In this document: piece after piece, positions 10,195-21,724 of the stretch | Numbering within the stretch: position 1 is the stretch's first letter | Layout: each line of letters starts with the position of its first letter | Assembly (NCBI GenBank): GCA_030512335.1 | Contig: JAULSU010000007.1 | Span: forward strand, 1,612,001 to 1,676,000 | Length of the DNA: 64,000 nt | Direction of reading: 5' to 3' | Origin: Immersiella caudata | Lineage: Eukaryota > Ascomycota > Sordariomycetes > Sordariales > Lasiosphaeriaceae | Program-made: the position numbers and the translations under genes | Notes under the pieces: generated by a model | What the model was told of the DNA's origin: nothing | Database searches by the model: none | What the model saw: only the letters and a program-made list of their open reading frames with translations

Positions 10195-13100
10195 ATGGTA
10201 AACTCCTCGAAGAAATCGGACCCACGCAAATTTCAGGCAGCCCTTCAGGATACCGTCTCGCTGAGCGACCATGAATGGTCCTATATGCTGCCCGGCTTCC
10301 CGGCCCCTAGCGAGACCAACAGGCTGGGGCTCGTAAAAAGCATTTCGGTCAAAACCACAGGCACCAAACATGCAATCAACTTCACGTTCCAGCAGGCATC
10401 CATAAACAGAGCCCTCCGAAGCGACCCTCTCAGCTCCTTCATTTCCATCTCCTTCGCCGACTTCCACACCCGCACCCTCCGCCACGCCAATGGCGAAGTC
10501 GTCGGCACGCAACCCGCCACGCCAAGAGAATGCACCGACTACATCATCAAGCTTCTGCGCTCCGGCGTCACCCTCCAAGGCACCCACTACAACTTTTACG
10601 GCCACAGCAACAGCCAGCTCAAGTCCCGTTCCTGCTTCCTATATGCCGCGTCGAAGGAGGCCATCCAGGCCAAGGTGGAGGCCCTGGGCGAGTTCTCCAA
10701 GATGAAGACGGTGCAGAAAAAGGCCAAGCGAATTGGCCTGTTGTTTTCGTCCGCTGAAGTCGCCAAGACTATCGACCCGAAGTGGTGTGAGGACATACCC
10801 GATATCGAGTCGGCCGACTACATCTTCACCGACGGCTGCGGTCTCATCGCCCCGAAGCTCGTGCGAGAGCTGGCAAAGAAAGCGAATATCGTGTTCCGCA
10901 ACCAGCGTTACTGCCCTTCAGTCCTGCAGATTCGCTACCGGGGATACAAGGGGGTGGTGACGCTAGACCCGAGGATGAGAGATGGGGGCCCGTTGCTACG
11001 CCTGCGTAAGTCGATGAAGAAGTTTAACGGCGGCGATGACCACTCCTTCTCTGTCGTCCAAGTATCCAAGCCGTACACCTTTGGCCATCTCAACGATGAG
11101 GTCATCCTCCTCCTGCGCTCGCTCGGCATTTCCGTCGAGACCCTTCTCCGGAAACAACGAGAGCACCTCCAGTTCATGGCTGAGGCTCCTGACAACCCGC
11201 AGATAGCATTTCGGTTTCTATGCTATGTCAACCGCTTCGATCTAGCGGAGAAGGTGGTGCTAGAATCTCTTGATGCGATTCGGCCCTCGGTACAAAGCCT
11301 CGTCAGAGCCGAACACAACAAACTTATCAACAACCGGAACTCTCAGCGGTGCCGCATCCTGATCCCCAAGTCGCGCATCCTCTTCGGCGTGTGTGACGCC
11401 TGGGGCGTACTCAAGGAAGGGGAGTGCCAGGTTAGGATCACCCATGATCAGAACGGCCAGCCGTCGACTTTGGTGAACTGCGACGTCTTGGTTACCCGGA
11501 ACCCGTGCCTGCATCCGGGAGACCTGCAAAAGTTCAGAGCGGTGCAGAGAGACGAGCTGTCCCATCTTGTCGACTGCATCGTGTTCTCAACTCAGGGAAA
11601 ACGGCCCGCTGCCGACCTCTTGTCTGGCGGGGATCTTGACGGCGATACATTCTTCGTGTCGTGGGACAAAGACATAGTGCCATCAACTGTTTCCCAGGCG
11701 GCCGAGTACCCAGGGGCAAGGGAGCCCGTGTCGTTCAAGCCGATTACGGACGATGACCGCCTGGTCTACTTTGCCAAATACAACGGCTCGTCGCTTGGCC
11801 GGGTCAAGAATCTCTATCTCGACTGGGCCCGCGTTAGCGGTCCGATGAGTCCACAGTGCCAGGAGCTCAACCGGCTGTTCTCGACCTGTGTCGATGGAAA
11901 TAGGATCAAGGTCCCCCCGAAGCTAGAGTCTCCTCCAAAGCCTGCACCGGAATCTCCACCCTTTGTTCTTGACGAGCTACACAGTGCGGCGGTGAATGCG
12001 ATCAAGAACTGGAAGTGGGCGAGCTCTTCACGCCCCGTCGATTTCAGCGACTACTCCCTCGAGACGTTGGAGGTTCTTTTGAGCCGAGATGACTTGATGG
12101 TCTCGGAGTTCGAGCTCATCCAACTGACTTGGAAGTGGTGCCAAACAAACAACGCGGTGCTCGAGAACTTCGTCCGCTTTTTCGATTTCAACTCGCTCCG
12201 TCCTGAGGAGAAGCACTGGGTCATTAGTCAACTACCACCGACTCTGGAGTACCCCATGCTCGTGCAGAACGCCTTGTGTCAGTCGGATCTCCTCCAAGTA
12301 TCCGAGCTACAAGAGTCAAAACTCCACTATCCCGGGATACGATGGAAGCGCTTCTTCAGCTCGAATGAGAACCGCATTGGAGGTTTCATGGAGGCTGCCG
12401 CCAAAGCCCTCGAGCTATTCCATCGCAAGCTGATCGTCTTTCGGGCCGACGAACGGCTCACCTTCGCCATGTACGTGCCGAGAAGGTTGGAGAGGGCTCG
12501 CGACTCCAAAGTCGACGAGAGCGTACGGCTCTTTGCCTTTCCTCACTCCCAAGGCCGCGATTCACAAAGCCGTCTGATACTCCCTACAAAAGTCAACTAT
12601 CACTTGTATTACGACGACAACACCTTTCAGCTGTACGACGGGCATAGAGGAAACTCATGGGTGTTCATCACCCGTAGACCGTCCGACGATAGCTCGTACC
12701 GGAACGTCGAAGGCGTGCGGAACCGGCGACAGGCGCGTCAGGCTACACTCGATGATGGAACAAACTTTGACTTCAGGGCCAGTGTTGCTCTCGACAAATT
12801 CAGCAGTCGTCTAAAGAGCCATATTGACCGTGTGTGGAGGAATGGCGTGCTAGGGGCTGTACGAGCTGTGCCCCCGAGACCGTTACTGCTGCTGACATCA
12901 GCCTAGGAGATTTACATTATCACAAACCGGGACATCAACTCCATGCGAAGCCTCGATTTATGGCTGGAGTATGTGGACACGCAAGAAGTGATGCCCCTGT
13001 TCGAGCAGAACGCTAGGGAATATGCCGTACCCGTACTCAAAGACGTCGACTGGACTGAGCAGCCCCTATTCGTTCGTCAAGTCGTCAGACAGGAGTCATT

Positions 13101-15451
13101 CATCCAACTTCTCACGCTTGACAAGATTGAGGACTACGACAAGGTATTCTCGTTCCTTCTGGAGCATGACGAGAAAGACCTGTTGATCCGCTGCTTCGAC
13201 TACATGCTTTCGAGCTTCGGACGCCTGGCCTTCCTGTTGGACACCCGCGCGGTACTCTATCGGATGCTGGACTGCGTCCCCCGTTGCCCCTTTTTGGCGA
13301 TAAGTTTTACGCGTCTCGAATCATGGTCGGCTCTCCCAGAGAACTTGTTAGACATCCTCGACGCGAACGCCGAGGTGCTGCTCAAGGCCTTCGTGCTGGC
13401 CGCGAACACAGTTGGAGAAGCAGTTGTAGCTCCATTCGAAACGATCCTCTCACGCATCAATTATCTGTCTGTCAGCACATACGGCCGCCTGGCGGAGCTC
13501 ATCGCCTTGACAGTGCGCTCACCAGTGCTCGCCATCACTTTGCTTCTCGGCTCGCTGGAGCGGGAAAGCGCTCGCCTCTTCATCGCCCGCCCCATCGTTG
13601 TCCGACATGCGGTGAAGAATCTAGCTGGAATCGCCATCGACCACATCAGCGAGGCGGAGGAACAGGCCCAAACAAGGGAAGACATGATAGAACTGAAGCT
13701 GCTTCCTGATACCAATGATGGCTATCCTATTGTGGAAGGGCAGTTCAGGATCGACGCGAAAGCGGGGACGCCAGAGACTTCAGCACACGTCCGAATGACT
13801 GCAGCAACGCCGCCTTCGAACTCATTGATAGGTCGCGTCTGCTCTATGGACGCATTGGTGGTGTCATCTAGTCCTGGTATGGCCAAGTTCAAGTGCTATC
13901 ATCCAGTTCCGTCCTTCGTGACGGACTGCTCATGGAAGATGACCTACTGTGGGCCATTCGTCACAGCCAAGACCATGATCGATGCCGTCTTGACGCTTGC
14001 TTTGGATCCCGACGAGGAGTGTGCGGTCTCGCCACTACTTCTGGGGTATCGCAACGACGTTGATGAACCGGCGCCTGGACTCTTCCTGGCAGACGAAGAG
14101 ATTCACACTGCAGGACGTTCAACACTCAACGCCAGCCAAAATGCCGCGGTGTTTTCATCCCTGAGGAACCCGCTCACATGTCTGTGGGGGCCGCCTGGGA
14201 CGGGCAAGACACAGACAATTGTTGAAATCATAAAGGTGATCCAGGTGCATCATCCAGATGTTAGGATTCTCGTCAGCGCACCTACACATAACGCAGTCGA
14301 CAACGTCATGAGAAGATATCTCTCAGATAAGGAACGAGTTCAGGGTGGCGGAAACCCCTTGAGGGTTTCAACCGAGGCGAGTAGCTTCCATAACCATAGC
14401 CCCCTCTTCATTACTGACAAGGCATCAGGTGCGAAAAGTCTCGGATGACCTACGAAAGTACACAGTCGACGCAATGGCAGGGGAGGAAATATATGGAAGC
14501 CACAAAGCCATGCGCGAGGCGAAGAAGATGGTTGCAAACTCAACTCTAATCTTTACCACATGCATCGGCGCTGGGCTGGGCCTGCTCCGCTCGCAGAGCT
14601 TCGAGGTCGCCATCGTCGACGAGGCGTCACAGCAAACCGAGCCAGCCTCTCTTGTTCCCCTCGTCAAAGGCTGCCAGAAAGCTATCCTCGTCGGTGACCA
14701 CATCCAGCTACGGCCTACAGTCACTCCGCACGCTGCAGTCCAGGAGTTCGATATCTCGTTGTTTGAACGGCTCTACACGCAACAGGACGACAGGGTGGCA
14801 AGGGTCATGCTCAACACACAGTATCGAATGCACGAGTCAATCTGTCGGTCAATCTCAGAGGAGTTCTACAATGGCGAACTGTTGACTGGTGTGCCTCCCG
14901 ATGATCGACCAACGTTTAAATCACAGTTCCCTTGGCCTGCTGTCGTAGCACCAGGCCGCTCTCCCCGTATGGTGTTCCTGAACTGCGACTCCCCGGAAGA
15001 TTTAGGCGGCAAGTCAAAGTCGAACAAAGGACAGGCGGAGCGTTGCTTAGAGGTGTGCACTTTGTTGTGCAGTGGCAAGCTCGAAGACACAGCAGGCCCC
15101 GCTAAAGACGAGAGAAAGCCCTCTATCGCGGTTCTGACACCGTACAAAAAACAAGCAGGACTGCTCAAGTCCATGTTGTCTGCATTTCCGCAAGTCGAGG
15201 TCTGCAGTATCGACGGATTTCAGGGGAAGGAGGCAGATCTTGTCGTGTTCGTGACGGTTCGGTGTAACCCGCACTATGATATTGGGTTTCTGAAAGACCC
15301 GCGGAGGTTGAATGTAGCCTTGACGAGGGCCAAAACGGGCATTGTTGTCGTGGGCAACGAAGGGACGCTCACAATGGGGACGGAGGATGGAGAAAGCGCT
15401 GCGCTTTGGAAGCGGCTGCTTGGCAACATGGAGAAGGTCGTTGTCGCATGA
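10195..15451 (+). CDS. RNA-dependent RNA polymerase fused to a Upf1-type SF1 helicase
   Basis: Three exons (10195..12858, 12907..14364, 14429..15451) give 1714 aa. Introns of 48 and 64 bp end in CCTAG and CATCAG, with CTGAC branch sites. Residues about 200-880 carry the eukaryotic RdRP core with catalytic GGDLDGD (Asp 480, 482, 484). The polymerase C-terminal region continues across intron 1 (EIYIITNRDINSMRSLDLWL). A long alpha-helical linker follows, then a superfamily 1 helicase: Walker A GPPGTGKT at about 1316, APTHNAVDN, VDEASQQ at about 1438, LVGDHIQLRP, LNTQYRMH, SIDGFQGKEAD and NVALTRAK. Known separate partners are S. pombe Rdp1 and Hrr1 (RDRC) and Neurospora SAD-1 and SAD-3. Having both here in one chain suggests a one-piece dsRNA-making silencing enzyme (inference). 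All key residues are present. Donor GTTTCA of intron 2 is unusual, and the exact donor of intron 1 has phase-0 alternatives. Confidence 0.87.
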
Positions 15452-15957
15452 GTTGGTGGGCTCGATGACCTCTTACCGCGCCTGGCGACCCAAGTCCATT
15501 CATTCGAGGGCGTGATGCGGTATGCCTCGCGAGCATTTTGGTTTTCGGGATTGAGGCCTTTGTCACAGCAATATCCTGCGTCCATACATCTACTCACTCC
15601 CTTTCAAGTTGAACAATGCGTTGTGTCCATACACCTATTCACTCCTTTCAGATCAGGGGTTCACACCGGGCAGTCACACAAAGCCATTGTTCTCGAGAAA
15701 ACGCATTGGCATGGCAAAAGGGATTGTTCGCATCAATTCCTTTGGCATAGTGCGTTGAGAAATACGACGAGACCCTCAAAGATTCTATAAAAACTTCCAC
15801 GGCAACGCTTCCTTTCCTCCTTCCTCTCCTCCTCATCACACACACGCTCAACACTCACAGGACTCCCATCTTCTCTTCAGCACCGAATAGAACGCCTTTC
15901 AACGTCCTTGAGAGTCCTACCTTCACCACCCTCACAACCGAAACACCTCCACACAAG
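15452..15957. other. Intergenic region and 5' leader of the next gene
   Basis: 506 bp. A direct repeat of the type CCATACA-CTA-TCACTCC occurs around 15580 and 15627. From 15786 a TATA box is followed by a long CT-rich leader, typical of strongly expressed fungal genes. Confidence 0.5.
15786..15793 (+). promoter_or_regulatory. TATA box of the gene starting at 15958
   Basis: TATAAAAA lies 172 bp before the ATG and is followed by a CT-rich tract (CTTCCTTTCCTCCTTCCTCT), a common core-promoter arrangement in filamentous fungi. Confidence 0.55.
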
Positions 15958-17098
15958 ATGTCTGGAACATCTGCCTCTTACAAGGGTGGCCTCATCCACA
16001 GCGAGAAACTCACCGATGCTTACCACGAAGCTCCCTACTCTGAGGCAGTCTTTCGATTTGTTCTCCTTGCTGAGATGCTTCGAGACTCCGGTCTTTGCGC
16101 CAGAGACATCAGAAAGTGCCTCGACAAGTACGTGAGGAATCTTGCGCCCCATTACCGCGCGCAGCTTCACAAGCACCTCCCCAACACTAACAAGGTTAGA
16201 GAGCCTGCTTTCGAGGTCAGCGTTCGGTGCCTTTCCACCCTCGGCCGCGACGGGAACCTCCCCGCCGAGCACATCATCGCCGCGATGCGTGCTGCCCGCC
16301 TTCGCCTCGCCGAGGACCCCAACTGGGTTCTGCGGCCCCAACGGTTGGTTCCTCTGGATGGCCTCCAAGCTCACCCACCCTTTCTGGCTCGGCGAAGTCG
16401 AGAACGCCCTCTGGGCGGCCGACATGGCTCGCCTTCGCCTTTCCATCACCGACAAGGCGCTCGGCGACAGCCTCTTCAAGGGCAAGGCCGCCCTCCTCGT
16501 TCGCGAGGCCTGGCTCTCCCTCTTCGGCTTGCTCTGGGCCAACAAGCACCTCCACGGTGTCTGCAAGTGCCCCAACAAGTTCGACTTCGCCCTCAGCGGC
16601 AGGCTCTACAACGCCGACATTGCATTCAATTCCGATGCCGAGCGTCTGTACGCCCTCGAAGGGGAAATCAGCAGCATCGCCGACATGAGCGTACCCTCGC
16701 TTTACACCCCCAACCTCGCCGAGGAAAAGAAGGTCTGCGACTTTTCGTCTCACGTCCTCGCTGCCCACTGGCGCAACGAGAACTTCCTCGCCGCTCGCGC
16801 TCGTCTTCCCGAGTTCAACGACGCTCTCTCCACGCGCACTTTAAAGTTGATCCAGGACGATAACCGCTTCTACAAGCACCGTTCTTGGGTGCCCAAAGAG
16901 AAAGCTCCCGTCGCACCCAAGAAAGAGCAGCCCAGGAAGATGCAGCCCAAGAGGGATCAGAAGCCGAAGGTGAAGGGCCAGAAGGCTCCGCCCAAGGCAG
17001 ATGCCGCCCCTTTCGGGATCAGCGAGAAGGGCAAGATTACTCTCCCGGTGGTTCGACTCCCCAAGCCGATTGCTTCGGGTGCAAAGAAGGCGGAGTAG
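15958..17098 (+). pseudogene. Unrecognised basic fungal protein, one frameshift
   Basis: The ATG at 15958 opens a frame (MSGTSASYKGGLIHSEKL to LAEDPNW) with strong GC-ending codon bias. Near 16328-16335 the reading must move by one base to continue as FCGPNGWFLWMASKLTHPFW and then run to the TAG at 17098. The joined product would be about 379 aa. The C-terminus is Lys/Pro-rich (KEKAPVAPKKEQPRKMQPKR) and probably disordered or nucleic-acid binding. No known domain is recognised. A 43-bp intron (GTTCTG to CCAAG) would also restore the frame, but it lacks a branch site and would delete protein-like sequence. Choices are a recent one-base lesion, an assembly error or +1 frameshifting. The strong promoter and codon bias argue that it was recently functional. 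Confidence 0.55.
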
Positions 17099-17912
17099 GG
17101 AGTTTGAGGTCTGATGCTGGGTGACTTGGTCTCTCGTGGGGTGTGGTCAGCGTGTAATCAAAATTGGATAGAAAATTGAGGTGGTTTGAGACTACCTTGG
17201 AAATAGAAAACTTGTAGAAAAAGAGAACTGGAAATGTATAAAAATGCGACCGTGGACTTACTTTGGTGATCATTTCATAGAGTTGTGTATTACGAAGTTA
17301 TGACGATAGACTTGGATTGGTAGGTAGCAGCGTCCACGCCGATTGTGTCATCTTGTCATTCAGCAAGGAGAGGCGCGGTGTGATCCAGGCGATGTTCAAT
17401 GGGATCGCACCTGCCTTGCTTTGTGGAGATGACATGTGCGAAGCAAGGTACGAAGGCGCCGGCCAGCAGAAAGGGGCCATCTGCTCCGTCTGGAAAACGC
17501 GTTCCCAAGATTAACACAGGCCTTTGATGAATACAAAACGGCGTTGACGCGTTACAAACAGCGATATTTATATTCTGAACTACCAAAAAATATTGCTTGA
17601 GGTGTTATCCGTATTCTCAAAGGCCTTTTTAACAGTGCAAGAGGCCATCAAGCGATATGGTCGACGCCCAAGGTACTTCCCAGTGCCAATAACCCCAGGC
17701 GCGCTAACCAAAGGACCATTTCTTGTGGCAGGAGCCTTCGTACCTTACATGTGCGCACGCCAGAAGGAAGTTACTGACAATTTCTTTGGCGCACCTCGCA
17801 GAAATCCAGACTGTCTCCCCCCAACATTGCTTTTCGCAGTCCCGCTCTCTTTGGAACCCCCCCGCCGCGCTCACATATCTCTTCGCCAGCATCGTTCGCA
17901 TCCGTACTCGCC
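17099..17912. other. Intergenic region with an imperfect inverted repeat
   Basis: 814 bp. Two segments near 17430-17485 and 17705-17760 are imperfect inverted copies (shared core GCCTTCGTACCTT). They look like remnants of a duplicated sequence. No intact gene. Confidence 0.4.
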
Positions 17913-19314
17913 ATGTCGTCGTGGACCCCAAACCCGACTGCCGCGCCGTTCGACCCAAATACACCATGGACCCCAACGCCATCCACCCCATCAGACAGCC
18001 CTCCGATCGTCGCCAAGGGCATCCCGCGCAACACCCTCGCAGGCATTCCGGTCGAGCTACGACTCATGATATACGAGAAATACTTCTCAGCGACACGACT
18101 CGCTTTCGGCGTCCGACACATCGGGAGACGCCCGTTCATGTGTCTGCAGTGCCCTTTCTGGCCTGTTGTACCCCTGTATTGGTTCGACAACATCAGAGTG
18201 CACCCAGCACAAAACGGCCTCGCCATTCTCCGCACATGCCGTACATTCAGAAGAGAGATCGGGGACGATTGGATCAAACAGGTTACGTTCTTCTTTGAGG
18301 ACACCGTCACAATGCTGTAAGTTAGGCCTTCCGCAGCGTTGTTGAGGGATTGCGCAGTGCCTTTGAGGCCTTCCGCAGTGGCTTTGAGGCCTTGCTGACC
18401 GTGCTAATAGTCACAAACTGAGCACCTTTCCCCGAGAGAAACTTTGGCTCATCAGATACGTTATCGTCGTTGATGAGTGGTTCCAGTATGAGTGGAAGGA
18501 AGGCCGGTGCCGAAGGGCGAAGATTCGGCGTTACGCTCCCCTCCATACGCTTTGGTTACATTTTCCAGCTCTACAGCTAGAAGAGCTCTGCGTCGTCAGC
18601 CGGCGGATACGGAGGAGCCTCGACGAGACACAGCACGGTTTGGTTGAGTCGAGACTCTCCAGATTCATCAAGGACGGACTTGGATGGAGAACTCTGCGGC
18701 TGATTCATCCTCACGACGAACTGTTGCAGACCTTTTCGAACGATTCGGCTCCCCACGCTCTCAGTAACCCGAATTACCCCATCGCCGGCGCTGCTTCATG
18801 GCTGCACAAATGGGAACGGCTACTTCTATCTCGTGACACACCCAGTAACGCGCCTGGTGACGCACCCTGCGACGCATCGGTGACAGCATATCGCAGCCTC
18901 AGCTCTGAAGTAGGAAGCGTTTTAGACCCAAAGCTCCGGGTGAGGTTCCAGCCCCCAACGCCAAATACAATTGTCGGACTGGAGTACAGGTCTGCAACCG
19001 ATGACAGAGAAGTCATGATCGTCATCAAAAGAGATTCAAGAGCGGCCAGAATTCGAAGGGAGCCCCCTCCATGGCTATTGACCTTGATGCCGCTGCCTGT
19101 ATTCTACCAAGGCCGCGAGCATCAGGCGCAGAGCGTCTATGGAAATCCCCTCAACATCGTTATGTCTCACATGCCCGACATGTGCGATGTGTACAATAGC
19201 GACAAGCGTGGTGCATACGACCTCATGCCTTCGATGGGATGGCCCTGGGTCGAAATGCGGGATGTGAGGTGGTTCCCTAGATTCAAAAAGAGCGCTCAGT
19301 TTATTCATCAGTAG
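17913..19314 (+). CDS. F-box-like (2EXR-type) fungal protein
   Basis: Two exons (17913..18316, 18411..19314) give 435 aa. The intron has a perfect GTAAGT donor and a GTGCTAATAG acceptor with a good branch site. It contains a repeated GCCTTCCGCAG/CTTTGAGGCCTT motif. After a Pro/Thr-rich start, residues 45-62 (IPVELRLMIYEKYFSATR) resemble the F-box-like motif of the large fungal 2EXR family, followed by LRTCRTFRREIGD. The rest is unrecognised. Such proteins are usually expanded and fast-evolving in Pezizomycotina, with unknown targets. The start ATG precedes SSWTPNPTAA. No later in-frame ATG fits better. It appears intact, and its function beyond F-box resemblance is unknown. Confidence 0.72.
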
Positions 19315-19481
19315 GCATCAGCGGTCTCTCTATAGGCATCGAGTAGGATTCAGGTAGCGAAATAGGTCACGTCAGATGGCCATGTGTTTTCAGCCGTAAC
19401 CCTGAATTGATATCCTAGATGCCTGAGCAGGGATCAAAAAGGGCTTTCAGACCCTTCTTCCCACACACCCTTCCCAAATCT

Positions 19482-20965
19482 CTAACTCAACGTCCCCTTC
19501 ACCATATTCAACAGTAACCCATTCACATAGCTCGGACTCCTCCAATCCGACCAATTATGATTCATCAACCCCCAGTTCTCATCATAATCCTGCGTTCCCG
19601 AGCGGATGTAATAACTCCCTGCCAACACCCAAATCATCCACCCAGCCTTTTGCGTCGTCACGAAACTCGCTAGGCACGTCGAGTACGTATTTCGCCAGGT
19701 GTTCGCGTCCATCTGGAACCCGAACTCGGTCAACATCACCGGGAACACATTCGGCGTCGTCCCTGAGAGCGCGTTGAATCCATTGCGTAGGAGGTTACCC
19801 TGGAGGTTATTGCAGTTGTTCGCGCTGGTCTCGTAGTTGTGCAGCTCCAGGACGATCTTGTTGGCGGGGAAGTCGGAGGGGTTGTAACGGCCGTTGCCGG
19901 GTGTGAGCGCGGTGTTTTGCACGACGGGGGTAATGGTGGTGTCGTAGTTGAGGCCGGAGAGGACGATGAGGAGGTCTGGGTTCGCGGTGGCGACGGCGGT
20001 GGCGCCTTGTTTCATGTAGGTGTACCAGGATTGCCAGTTGTAGGAAGTACGGGCGAGATTGGCGTTGTTGCTGGGTTCGCGGGGTTCGTTGCGGAGGGAG
20101 AGGGCGGTTACGGCTGGCCAGGATTTTGCCTATGGAGAGGTTAGGGGTGGTGAGGAAATGGGGGAGAAGGGGGAGAAGGGGGAGAAGGGGGAGAAGGGGG
20201 AGAAGGGGGAGAAGGGGGAGAAGGGGGAGAAGGGGGAGAAGGGGGAGAAGGGGGAGGGGGGGGGGGGGTAGACTTGCGTGGTTTGCCATGTATGCTAGGC
20301 CGCGGGTCCAGTTGCCGGCGTGGAAGTAGGTGTCGCCCCACCAGGTGTTACCGTCGGTGCCGGAGCAGCACCACATGCCTTTGGAGATGTGGTTGTCTAG
20401 AACGATGTAGATTTGCTGCTTGGCGAGCTCGGCGGCTACGAGGTCGAAGACCTTACAGGGTAAGCCCCTCCCTGGAGTTGGGTGCTGCAATAGGGGAACT
20501 CACCTCCAACCGAGTTGTCGACGCAGTCAAGTTTGGGTTCTTTGCCAATACCTGGTTCAGGACCCTCGTCCCGTTGGTCTGCCCCAGCGCCTGCACAAAG
20601 GCCCTTTGCAAGGTGATGTCCTTGCCGCCATTGGAATAGATCTCGTCGACCATTTGAATGGCAAAGGTCAGACGCACGGTGTTCATGCCCAGCGATTTTA
20701 TCTTGTTGACGATGAAGGCAATAGATTGGTACTGCAGACCCTCGGGAATCATGACATCGGTATGACCCGGCCAATTGGTGCCGGCGTAGGTGACGTTCTT
20801 CCCGGTAGAATCGCGTATCCAACGCCCGGAGGTGACATGGGGCGTGTAGGGCCATTCGGCGCGTTTGGAGGCCGGATCGTGGAGAACGGCTTCGCTGTTA
20901 GTGACCAAGGAGGCAATTGTGCCGGTGAGACTGGCGAGGCCCAGGACGACGTGAATTAGTCTCAT
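19482..20965 (-). CDS. Secreted GH5-family glycoside hydrolase
   Basis: Three exons (20965..20504, 20451..20278, 20129..19482) give 427 aa. MRLIHVVLGLASLTGTIAS is a signal peptide. An in-frame ATG 30 bp upstream would precede it, so I chose 20965. Family hallmarks are NTVRLTFAIQ, YIVLDNHIS, the acid/base Glu in SLRNEP and the nucleophile Glu in MLTEFG. Together these indicate a clan-A, GH5-like (cellulase family A) enzyme acting on beta-linked glucans or mannans outside the cell. Exact specificity cannot be told. Several N-glycosylation sites are visible (NVT, NLT, NWT). Intron 2 is unusual: it begins GCAAGT and so is a GC-AG intron, and it contains a 9-bp satellite. Reading it as GT-AG breaks the frame. 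Confidence 0.85.
20160..20249. repeat. 9-bp minisatellite (GGGGGAGAA, 10 copies) in a GH5 intron
   Basis: Ten perfect copies of GGGGGAGAA are followed by a G-tract up to about 20268, wholly inside intron 2 of the GH5 gene. The minus-strand transcript is therefore extremely pyrimidine-rich between donor and branch site. Confidence 0.92.
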
Positions 20966-21724
20966 CTTGACTGGCCGTTGTTGCCTGCTTTCCAATGGGA
21001 CGATGTTGGAGAACGGTTGGGAGGCTCTTCATCGTGTGCGGGAGCGGCAGGTGGTAGGTATATAAATTGCTTTTCTGGTTGAAGACCCCCTTGTTATTGG
21101 GGTTATTTCGAGGCGCTATATGCTGTGTCCTGCAAGGCACTCTCACCCGCCTGCGGCAAAGATCTTCGGATTGTCTCCTAAGGTGAGCAGCTCTCCAACC
21201 GGCGCACCCATCTCTTTTCTGTCTTGGAGTTCGTTCTCATGACACGCTTTCGCTTGACCTCCTTTTGCTGTCATCGTCGTGCGCGCTGTTCGACTTTGCG
21301 GGGTAACGGCTCCGGCACCCCCGGCTGGTAGCGTGCCTCCGGCCTCAAAGGAACACCCGGACGTCGGTTGGATAGTAGTCCATTCTGCCGTGGAGAAGGT
21401 CACTCTCGATGAGAGGTTGTCGTTGGATTCTGCCGAGGACCGCCTGCCCCACATTTTCCCCCACATCCGTCTTGGAGAAAGCTGCCAAGACTGGGGTCAT
21501 TTCCCCACGAATCTGCATCGACAACACACTTCCAGACTGTTACAATCTTTATTTGCTATCCTGGAAATGCAGTAACAACGCCATGGCTTGTAACTTCGCT
21601 TTGCTGCGTACATGCGCGACACCTGACACTACCGTCATCAGACCACCAACTCCCCACCCCGCGCCGCCGATGCTCCTGTCCCTCTTCCCTGGCGTCCTCC
21701 GAGGGCGGCATCAGATAGATCCAA
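20966..21724. other. Intergenic region upstream of the GH5 gene
   Basis: 759 bp with no supported gene. A TATATAGCG-like motif lies near 21118 on the minus strand (palindromic TATA area), upstream of the GH5 start. Confidence 0.4.

Noticed and set aside
12859..12906. Apparent stop codon separating RdRP and helicase genes
   Set aside because: The stop lies in a 48-bp intron with a CTGAC branch and CCTAG acceptor. The downstream exon begins with RdRP C-terminal sequence, so two separate genes do not fit.
15877..16578. Open frame of 233 codons on the minus strand
   Set aside because: It lies opposite the strongly biased GC-ending codons of the plus-strand gene at 15958. Its translation has no family signal and it lacks a promoter.
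18317..18410. Tandem motif GCCTTCCGCAG as a regulatory array
   Set aside because: It is confined to an intron, has only two or three imperfect copies and has no other supporting signal.
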